Assembly: GCA_003116995.1 (NCBI GenBank)
Contig: BDSL01000004.1
Location: 372,001 to 436,000 of the forward strand
DNA: 64,000 bases
Direction of reading: 5' to 3'
Source: Yamagishiella unicocca
Lineage: Eukaryota > Chlorophyta > Chlorophyceae > Chlamydomonadales > Volvocaceae
Shown here: piece after piece, positions 56,169 through 64,000 of the stretch
How positions within the stretch are numbered: the first letter of the stretch is position 1
Layout: each line of letters starts with the position of its first letter
Notes under the pieces: generated by a model
What the model was told of the DNA's origin: nothing
Seen by the model: the letters and a program-made list of their open reading frames with translations, nothing else
The model's database searches: none
Program-made: the position numbers and the translations under genes

Positions 56169-58565
56169 CTACTGACGGTGAGAATGCGCACCAAAATGGT
56201 TCCCGTTAACCGTGACGCTGCCCACAGTGCCACCGACCGATGCCGCCGCCGCACGGCTGCGCGCCACCGTTGCGGTGTAAGCCGACTTTACAGAGATGTT
56301 GGGACTGGATGTGATGGGCAGCAACGACGACCGCAGCGGGGGCGGCGTAGGGTCTCCGCTGGACGCCCCCGGAGTCTGGCTCGCAGCCACCTTCTGCTGC
56401 GTGTACCACACGATGCCCCCCATGGCGATACACACTCCCAGGAACTTCTTGGCGGGCATCGAGTCCCCGAAGAAGAGGCAGCCGCCGCTGAGGATGATGA
56501 CGGTTTTGAGGTGGCCGACGACGTTGTAGGTGAGGCTGGAGGTGGCGCCGATGACCAAAAAGGTGGACAGGCTCACGAGGAGGCCCAGCACGGCCGAGAC
56601 CACGATCGCCGCAACCGCGGCCGGGTGGTAGTGGTAGTCCAGGAGGGTGCCAACCGGGTGATGCGGCGGGGCTGGGGGAGCGCCTGACGCGTCCGGGGCA
56701 GCTGGTACCGTGCCCCACCCTACTGGCTCGCACATCGGGATCAGCAGCCCGAGAATGAGCGTCGCCTGCGCCACAACCGCCCAGGGAAAGGGTGCTCAGC
56801 ACAGTACGCGGATGCACAGCGGCTCTACACGCCTTGTCAGGAGAAAATGGGCAGCAGTTTTGGCATGTCTATGTTTTAAATATGCTGAGCTGAGCCGCGA
56901 AGGAGCCGCATGTCTATGTGTGTATGTATATGTGGATACCCTTGCGTCGCCAGAGGCAGGGCACACCTCAACACCCGCAAGACGTGGCAGTGCTGACGGC
57001 CCGACGGCATATGGCGGGCGAGGTGAGCGAGGTCATGGGCGCTCTGCGGCGCTGCGTTGGGGCCGCACGGACCTGCGGCGTGTAAGCGTGCAGCAGCTGC
57101 ATGCTAGAGGCCTTGAGCTCCTTCTGCTTGGATCCCGCCCAGATCTGGTAGAGCGCGGTCACGATGGTTGCGGCCACGCCCACCGCTATCCCCACGAGGT
57201 TGGACACCATCTGCGTGTCTGTGACGGTCGCGACGCCGATGCCCACACACACCACCATCACGGACGCCACGATGCGCAGGGGGGGCACCCGGCGGAACAT
57301 GAGCAGCTCCAGAGCTATGACGGTGGGCGCCACCGCAATCTTCATGACCTGCAAGTCAACGGCAGGATCACGGACGGCATGACACACCCGGTGCTGCCGT
57401 ACAGAGAGGCACTTCGGGTTCTTTGGGAACACCCCCGTTCCGATATCCCAGCATGGAAACCCGCTTCTTGCGCTGCCGCCGTCACCACTAGGGCCCTTCT
57501 CACCTGGTAGAACCCCACCGTGTTGACCTTGAGGCTCAGGTTGCAGAGCACTATGTACGCCACGTATGCCACTGCGAGGGGCACCAGCCGGCGCTGCGGT
57601 ATGGCCTTCGAGGGGAACATCCCAGCGGCGGCAAAGACGCGCATGCCGATCAGGGTGAAGACGGTGTGGATCCAGGTCAGTGCGTAAGTGAAGTGGAAGT
57701 CGTACGTCTGAAAGACAGTCTTGTTTGCGAACACGATGCCTGCGGGAGGGAGAACCCGGAGGTAAGGATGATAAGCCGGAGGGTATGTGCTGGCGGAAGC
57801 TGTGCTATTGCCGACCCATTGGGGTCCCTGGAGTCCTGATGCGCTGAAGTAAGTGGGGTTGCGGAACACACCCAGAGGGTCATGTAGCCCTGGCACACCT
57901 TCCCTGCACCATTCGGTTACCCGGCACTTGTGCGCTAGCGAGGGTGAGCCGCAAGCATGCAAGGGCAGGAGCGGGTCGCGGTGGCGACAGGCGTACGCCC
58001 GCGTGTATAATGAACGGACGGCGGGTACCCCTGTACTGTGTGTACTGCTGTGCCCTTTTTCGCGAGCGCGGGCGGGGAGGAGCAGCGGTGACTAATGCAC
58101 AGGGAGGCTACCAAGTGCCTTATGGCAGCAATTGCTCTGTTTGTATGCTGCGTCGGCAGAAGCCAAACCACAGGCCGTGAGTGGTTACCATCCACACGCC
58201 TCAACCTGGCCCCCTATCCCTGTGTTGCCAAGGACGCCTGGTTTTCCCATTCGGTAGGCGACGAAACCCATGGTCCCCGCAGTCTTTTGCATCAGGGGCA
58301 GGAGGTCGGGAATGAAACCGCCGTGCTGACCGAAAGGGAGCAGAGAGAAATGGTGTAACCCGCCGAAGTGTGCAAGCACAAAGTGTGCAAGCACAACTGG
58401 CGTTGCTAATACACCCGTACTTAACGAACCTGACGCTGAGATGACGTTCATAGCTCCGTACGTCAGAGCTTTGAAGTTGGCGCTGTTGAGGAATTGGCCC
58501 ATGCTGTCAGCGCGCTCCGTGTTCCTCTGACGAGCAATGCGCCAGTTGCTGATGAATTGCATCAT
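56169..58565 (-). CDS. Nucleotide-sugar transporter, UDP-rhamnose/UDP-galactose (URGT/UXT) type, NST-TPT family
   Basis: This is a Golgi/ER membrane antiporter that would import a UDP-sugar for glycan synthesis in exchange for UMP. Four exons join in phase: 58565-58430, 57739-57504, 57348-57073, 56765-56169, giving 414 residues. Family landmarks: ALTYGAMNVISASGIVFANK in the first helix; TYALTWIH; NLSLKVNTVGFYQVMKIAVA, the core plant URGT/UXT signature around the exon 2-3 junction; GIGVATVTDTQM; SSMQLLHAYTPQATLILG; and STFLVIGATSSLTYNVVGHLK, followed by FFGDSMPAKKFLGVCIAM and WYTQQK. About ten hydrophobic helices are visible. The 90-residue C-terminal tail is hydrophilic, and a Pro/Gly-rich loop lies between helices 7 and 8. 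Which sugar it carries cannot be told from the sequence. Exon 1 ends at a slightly unusual donor (CAG/GTTCGT), and intron 1 carries a short TGTGCAAGCACAA duplication near 58370. Confidence 0.9.
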
Positions 58566-59035
58566 GGCCGTATTGTATAGGTGTTGGACCTGGCTAAAGT
58601 TGCGCCAGGTTTTCTCTGACCTGCCCGGCCCGCGCTAGCAACGATGATCGGTACCCCCCTCACTCAACCTAAGAAAGACCCGTTCTCTAGGATTCCGTTC
58701 CCTACGACTCCATTCTCTAGTCATCCTATCAGAAGCAAGTTTAGTTAACTGTGGTGGAACAGATCAAGCAGCAGAAAACGTGCCGAGGAGCTGTACCGTT
58801 ATGTGTTTTCTGAAACGTTGGACTTGACTGGCACTGGTATGCAGCTGCATTTAACACCACATCGAACTAGGTCAAGATGTGTAAACCGATGGCGGCTTTG
58901 ATGCGATGCACAATACAAATTTGCCTGTACGGCTGACCTCTATGGAGTCCGCCGAGTCCCAAAGGCGACAAGAGGGCATAATCGGTTGTAGGAGCAGCAG
59001 CTCGACCCGCTTTCATTAAGTAAAGTAATTAAGTC
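58566..59035. promoter_or_regulatory. Divergent 5' region between transporter and NFU fusion gene
   Basis: The 470 bp separate the transporter start (minus) from the NFU start (plus). Both promoters must lie here. A run of CCGTTCTCTAGGATTCCG-like units near 58680-58725 (three TTCTCTAG/TTCCCTACG words) stands out, but I do not recognise it as a known element. Confidence 0.45.
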
Positions 59036-62000
59036 ATGAGTATCAACGCATTGGGCTCTCGTGCCCCTGGCATGCATGCTTCTGTTCCTTACTCCGGGAA
59101 TGCCGTCAATCGCCTACGATTCAAGCCTTTTCAGCCCGTCCGGAACGTGGTGAAGCACGCTATCCAAAATCCGATTGTGTTGGCGGTGTCGGTGGTTGAC
59201 GATAAGACTGTGCCGGAGGGTCACAAAGGACTTCACGGATTTTTGTATGGCGAAGGCGGCTCTGAGGAGCACGATCAGACCAGGATATACACCCTCCGCA
59301 CGGTATGGGCTTGGTTTCGGTGGCGTTGGGGTTGGAGTTGCCTCGTCCGTTGTGGCATCGCGACGGGTATGGGCTTGTGCTCTGCAAGCTCGTAGGTTGA
59401 AAATGGTGGCAGGAGGCTTGGAGATCCATTCCGCCGAGGCAATGTATTAGGTTTCGACTCTTCTTTTTGCGATGCTCCCTCTCAGACCGTCCTCGGAGAG
59501 GGCGCGTGCCACTGTGTTCTTACTGTGACGTGCCTTTCCTGGCATTGCAGGGTGAGGATGAGGGAGCTGCCGTAATGCCGGTGCCGGCCTATCTGGAGTC
59601 ACGCGACGGCGAGAAGCCTCTGGGTGTTTATTGCGTGTACGACAATCAAAACGCACCCCAGTACATAGGCTACTCGCGCAACATGGTTCTGGCTGTCAAG
59701 GTAAGCCGTCGCCCAGCGTGGCGTATGGGTGGGGCCGGGTGCACCCTCGGGCATCCTCATCAATCCGCCTCGATCAACTGGTCACGTCTTGCACCTGGGT
59801 ATGCTTCTCCCATCTCCTGCCATGTCGTACATCGTAAAGCATGGTACCCAGATCGATGCCCGCAGTGCCTAACCGCCCAATCCATGAGGATCCCTCCGGG
59901 AGCCCCATACTCGAACCTAAGCCAAGATCTAAGATGTAAAAATATCAAAAATTTCAAAAACGGTAACAGAGGTCGACCGAACGGAATGCCGCCCCGGCAG
60001 GGCCATCTGTCCCGCGTCGGCCCCGAGCGCTGTGCCCACGTGCGCGCCATGGTGTACGGCAACAAATCCATGGCCTCGCGCACCAACCTGGAGCGCGGCG
60101 TCGAGAGCTGGGTCCAGGACCTGCTGGGCGGCACGGTGCCGCCCGGCAACGCCGACCCGCAGCTGCGGGCGGCCTGGGAGGGTGTGGCGGCGGAGGCTGC
60201 CGGCTCGGACGGCGCGGCGCTGGCTAGCCCAGCCGTACTGGACCGGCAGCTCATGTCCCCGGCGGAGCTGGCTGCGTACGAGGAGAAGAAGCTCAAGCTG
60301 CGGAAGGTGCGTGCGCCGGTGTACACAGCCGGGAGCCGGCGGGCGGGGTAATCAGCGCGTGGGTACAGTCACCACTGCTCATGCGGATGTGTTTTAAGGT
60401 GGTGTTTGTCCTGCGTGTGGATGTTTTGGCTGTGTCTTCATGCCCCCGGGGGCCGCGGAGACCTGAGGTCGGCTCTCCACGATGCATTCCAGGAAAGATA
60501 TGTCGGGAACGCTCTCCCTATTTCTGAACCGTAGAGAGTCATACTGCGGCCGCCGATGCGGCGGAGAGCCTCATACTGTCTGATTGCTGCTCCGCTGTCC
60601 TTATGCCGCGCCCACCGCCTGCAGGCTATGGGCGACAAGACCGTGCCGCTTGCGGAGGGCGAGAAGCCCGAGGAGGAGGACGACCTGGCCACGCGCAGGT
60701 GGGAACTGGGCTGACACCTGGCTGGCAGGTGGCGGGCATCACGCTACCCACGCCAGGCAGCTCCCGGCTTGTACGCTCGCTGTATCGCCCTTGCTCGGAG
60801 GCCTCGAGTGAAGGCGTGTATTGGTCCGTATGTATTCATGGATGCGTGTCCTGCAGGCTCAAGCTCATGAAGGCCATGAACAAGGGCGACTGGTCCGCAG
60901 TCATCAACGCGCAGACGCAGGAGACGCTGAGCGCCGAGGCTGCGGCGGCCGGCAGCGACGCCGGCAGCGGCAGTACGAACGGAGCCGGCGAGGCCGTGGT
61001 TTCTCCCTTCCAGGAGGGGGGTGCCGCGGTGGCTTCCAACGGCAGCCACAGCGGGCGGACGCAGCAGCTGCTGACTGTGGAAGCTGTGCAGGCGTCGCTG
61101 GAGGAGGTACGGTGGGGGGGAGCGGCGGGGACGAGGGGGGGCGAGGCGGGGGGGGTGTGCCGCGAGTGCGACGGGTGCAGTGCTGTTTAACATGTGGGAC
61201 TGCCGCTGACCGGGCTTGTGCCGATGTAGTGGGGCGCTGAGGCGCTTCCTTCTCTCATGAGTCTGTGTGACTGCACGACCCATCTTGGGTGCCCTCCTCC
61301 CGCCTCAATACCTCGATGCCCCGATATTCCATCAGTCTTATTTGCATCTCCCCCCGCGACCTTCCCGGCGCCACACGCCCGCTGACGCTATGTCCGGGCA
61401 TGCTCGCTCCCCGTTTGCCCCTTACCATGCAAACACCGCAACCCCTGCTCGGCCTCTGTCTCCCCCCACAAGACTATGCGCCAGCTCCACTGCCCTTGTC
61501 GTCTTACCCCCCTCCCCTGTCTATACGGCCCCCCCCCAGGTGCGGCCCTACCTGATGGCTGATGGCGGCGATGTGGAGGTCGTGGAGGTGAAGGACGGAG
61601 TGGTGTACCTGCGCCTGCAGGTGCGGGGGGCGGGTGGGAGAGCGGGGTCTAAGGTTCTTGGTAGGGCGGGGTCTAGGGTTCTTGGTAGGGCGGGGTCTAG
61701 GGTTCTTGGTAGGGCGGGGTCTAGGGTTCTTGGTAGGGCGGTGAGCGGGAGCGTGGTGGCTCTGAGGCGGAAGCCCACCACGGGGTTGGACCAGCCCCTT
61801 GGCAAGCAGCGGGCGGCAGGGATCTTGGTGTGCCGTACAGAGGTGCAATCGTCACAGGGGCAGGGGCGGTCATGTCCCGCAGCACCGCCCGGTCACCATC
61901 GCAACCCCCTGCTCGGCCCCGCTGGCCCCCTTCGCGCCGCCGTGCACTCCAGGGCGCCTGCACCACCTGCCCCAGCCAGAGCGCCACTATGAAGGGCGGC

Positions 62001-62987
62001 ATCGAGCGCGTCATCAAGCAGACCTTCGGGGACCAGGTGGGCCACCAGCGGGGCAGGGCAGGGCAGCCCTTGGCAGGGCCCTAGGTCATGGCTGTAGACA
62101 GTTCGTCCCCAGTTTCCGAGTTGCGGGTTTTACGCCGGCAGCAAGGTCGCCTGCCCTACTCCTCCCTATGCGGCGATCGACGCTGCCGGTACGACATTTC
62201 CATCGCCCCAACCCAATCCTCCCTGCTCCGTCTCGGAGGGCGCACCTCATGTCTGCCCTCCTCCCACGTTGGCTCGCGGGTTGCGTGCGTCGCCAGAACC
62301 CCTCCCCGCACGCTACTGTGCCTTAACTGACCAACACGTGTTCCTGACCAACACACGCGCCCCCACGCTGCCCCTCCCCGCCCCGCCTCCCAGGTCCGCG
62401 ACATCCTGCAGCTGGACAAGCAGGAGACCCGGGCCAATGTGGAGCGTGTGGACATGTCGCTCAACATGCTGCGGGGAGCGATCCACAACTTCGGAGGCAG
62501 CGTCGAGGTGCTGAGCGTCGAGGACGGCGTGTGCACCATCAGGTGGGGGGGGGCGGGGAACTGCACCATCAGGTGGGGGGGGACGGGGTGGGGGGGCTAC
62601 GAGCCTAACCTAGACTAGGGGGGAAGGGGGAGTGAGAAGGGGGTGCTTCGATATACTACCCGTGCTGCATGAGCACAGGGACAGCCAGGCATAGCATACC
62701 GGTACATACAATGTAATGTTTCACAACGTGATTTGGTGTTTGGTGGGGTTGTTCAAGGTTCACTTACAAGCCATGTCGGAAGATGGCTCGTGATCATGAC
62801 CCGCACCCCACCCAGCAGATCGTGACCCCCACCACCACCGCCACCACCCTATGTTTTGTAACCGGGTCTTCTCGGCCCCCCCCTCTCTTCCTGCAGGTAC
62901 AAGGGGCCACCTGCGATCGGCAAGGGTGTCCAGGGCGCCGTGAGGGACACGTTCAGCGACATCCGGGAAGTGAGGATCGTGGAGTGA
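59036..62987 (+). CDS. GIY-YIG/NFU fusion: plastid-type Fe-S cluster scaffold protein
   Basis: Nine exons join in phase to 483 residues: 59036-59302, 59551-59700, 60001-60306, 60625-60698, 60857-61106, 61540-61620, 61953-62036, 62394-62542, 62897-62987. The N-terminus (about 1-60) is basic and Ser/Asn/Pro-rich and could be a plastid transit peptide. Residues about 110-200 form a GIY-YIG domain (PLGVYCVYD, QYIGYSRN, then VRAMVY and a helical Glu). An acidic linker follows. Residues 350-404 are an NFU domain: RPYLMADGGDVEVVEV and the Cys pair GACTTCPSQ (Cys379, Cys382) that bridges a 4Fe-4S cluster in an NFU dimer. Residues 405-483 are a second, Cys-less NFU copy (NMLRGAIHNFGGSVEVLSV), as in plant plastid NFU1-3. 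Those proteins deliver 4Fe-4S clusters to targets such as photosystem I. The added GIY-YIG domain is unusual; its nuclease activity is unproven. Confidence 0.9.
61642..61737 (+). repeat. 24-bp tandem repeat in NFU intron 6
   Basis: Four head-to-tail copies of GCGGGGTCTAGGGTTCTTGG plus TAGG lie just after exon 6. The first copy differs by one base and the other three are identical. Confidence 0.9.
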
Positions 62988-64000
62988 GGCAGCAGCGCGA
63001 AGTCGCCGACCGGCGCCGCCTGGAGCCCAGGCACCGCGAGGGGTTGTTGTCTGCGTCCTTGAGGGGGAACGGGTCGTGGAGGATGGCACGTGGGAGGTGG
63101 TGCGTCAGGGCGGGGCGACCGCGTGAAAGATGGTAGTCGCTGAGTGAACATGGTGGTAGTTACTGAGACCGCAGGCGCTGGGACAGGCTTTCCCCGGGGA
63201 GTCCCCGGGGGGGGCAAGGGGATGGGGATGGCGTGATTTCCGGAGTGTCAAGGGAGGGCTATCGCGATTGCATGGGGATGCTGACCGGGTCGAGTGCAAG
63301 TCGAGCGCGGGATGCGAGACGAGGCGAGGTCGTTTGTCGATGTGAGGTGCAGGAGTGTGTGCATGAAGGAGGCCTGGTTGTAGGTGGCAGGGGTGGCACG
63401 TCCGGTAGCGGCGGCAGTGGGCGGCGAGGCGGAGGCGAGGGCCATCGAGGGGAAGGCTGCTGCTGTGTCTTGAAGGTAAAACGCGCAAAAGCGAAGGCTG
63501 ACTTGGCTTACGAGTCGCACCCAGGCCGCTATCAGGTTTGTGGCGGATGCGCACTTCGACGCAGCTGCCACAGGAAACTCTTACCAAAGTGAACTCATCA
63601 CCAATCTGACCGTAGTGGCTGCTGCCTTTGTTAAAGTGCGCTGCAGTCTGGCGGGCTCTCGTCGGAAGGAGCCGGCGGGGTCATGAAACTCGTCATCGCC
63701 CAAGCTGGAGGAACACGCATGCGTTGTGTCCGTTGTGCAGTCATCTGGCGCGACAATTACCCATGTAATGTGGAGCGGGCTCCGGCGGGACGGCTAGTGG
63801 AAGGGGGCGGTGGTGGTGACAGGGTTGTGCGCGTGGCAGGGAGGCCCGGTGGGCAGTCGCGGCTAGGCAGGCAGGCAAAGATGCACCTGGAGGGCGGAGT
63901 AACTACATTCGCGCGTGTACCAAGAACAGTTTCGCAGCGCCTGCCGTCTTGCCAGCAGGAGTCTATATGGATGCATGGCAAAGCGATTCCGAGCAGCTGT
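62988..64000. other. 3' region of the NFU fusion gene and right flank
   Basis: A plus-strand TGTAA at 63764-63768 lies about 780 bases after the stop and could end the transcript. The open frames seen here on both strands are G- or Pro/Arg-rich and show no recognisable domain. Confidence 0.5.

Noticed and set aside
63105..63981. Several 70-160-residue frames after the NFU gene
   Set aside because: Pro/Arg/Ser-rich translations on both strands of GC-rich DNA with no recognisable domain; more likely the 3' UTR and flank.
1..64000. tRNA, rRNA, CRISPR arrays, riboswitches and bacterial operons
   Set aside because: I found no B-box-like tRNA motif, no rRNA blocks and no regularly spaced repeat-spacer array; all tandem repeats are spacerless minisatellites in introns.

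Overview
The window looks like nuclear DNA from a green alga of the Chlamydomonas/Volvox group (Chlamydomonadales). The evidence is indirect but consistent. Genes are split into many short exons with GT-AG introns. TGTAA, the volvocine poly(A) signal, lies downstream of several stop codons. CAG/CTG-coded polyglutamine and Gly/Ala-rich linkers are common. The protein set mixes plant-type genes (a LUMINIDEPENDENS-like regulator, a nucleotide-sugar transporter of the UDP-rhamnose/UDP-galactose type, a plastid-type NFU) with the receptor-like TKL kinases typical of volvocine algae. There is no prokaryotic operon structure. All exon models were built by hand from reading frame, splice consensus and intron phase. 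For most genes every junction keeps phase, which is strong internal support, but no transcript data were available.

Layout: (1) 128-5742, minus: a secreted right-handed beta-helix protein with Chlamydia-type polymorphic-membrane-protein repeats; its 3' end lies beyond base 1. (2) 5743-13011: gene-poor and rich in dispersed repeats, including one copy of a small inverted-repeat element and several copies of another repeat family. (3) 13012-19974, minus: a 1557-residue protein that I read as five degenerate LOTUS/OST-HTH-like repeats, a polyglutamine region and a catalytically degenerate EXD1/RNase D-type exonuclease domain. This is the most unusual gene here. (4) 20595-26413, plus: complete eukaryotic glutathione synthetase. 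(5) 28051-35669, minus, and 36185-45070, plus: two head-to-head paralogous receptor-like kinases (936 and 1521 residues), both non-RD. Their introns carry a LINE remnant, a small inverted-repeat element, shared minisatellites and a 206-base near-perfect foldback. (6) 46297-48294, minus: the ER Qa-SNARE SYP81/syntaxin-18. (7) 48548-55089, minus: a LUMINIDEPENDENS-like homeodomain plus TFIIS-N protein. (8) 56169-58565, minus: a nucleotide-sugar/triose-phosphate translocator family transporter. (9) 59036-62987, plus: an Fe-S scaffold protein fusing a GIY-YIG domain to tandem NFU domains.

Three gene pairs are divergent and share short 5' regions: LOTUS/EXD1-like with glutathione synthetase (620 bp), the two kinases (515 bp) and transporter with NFU (470 bp). 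The genes do not form a pathway. Glutathione synthetase and NFU both touch thiol/Fe-S metabolism, SYP81 and the sugar transporter both serve the secretory pathway, and the two kinases are a local duplication.
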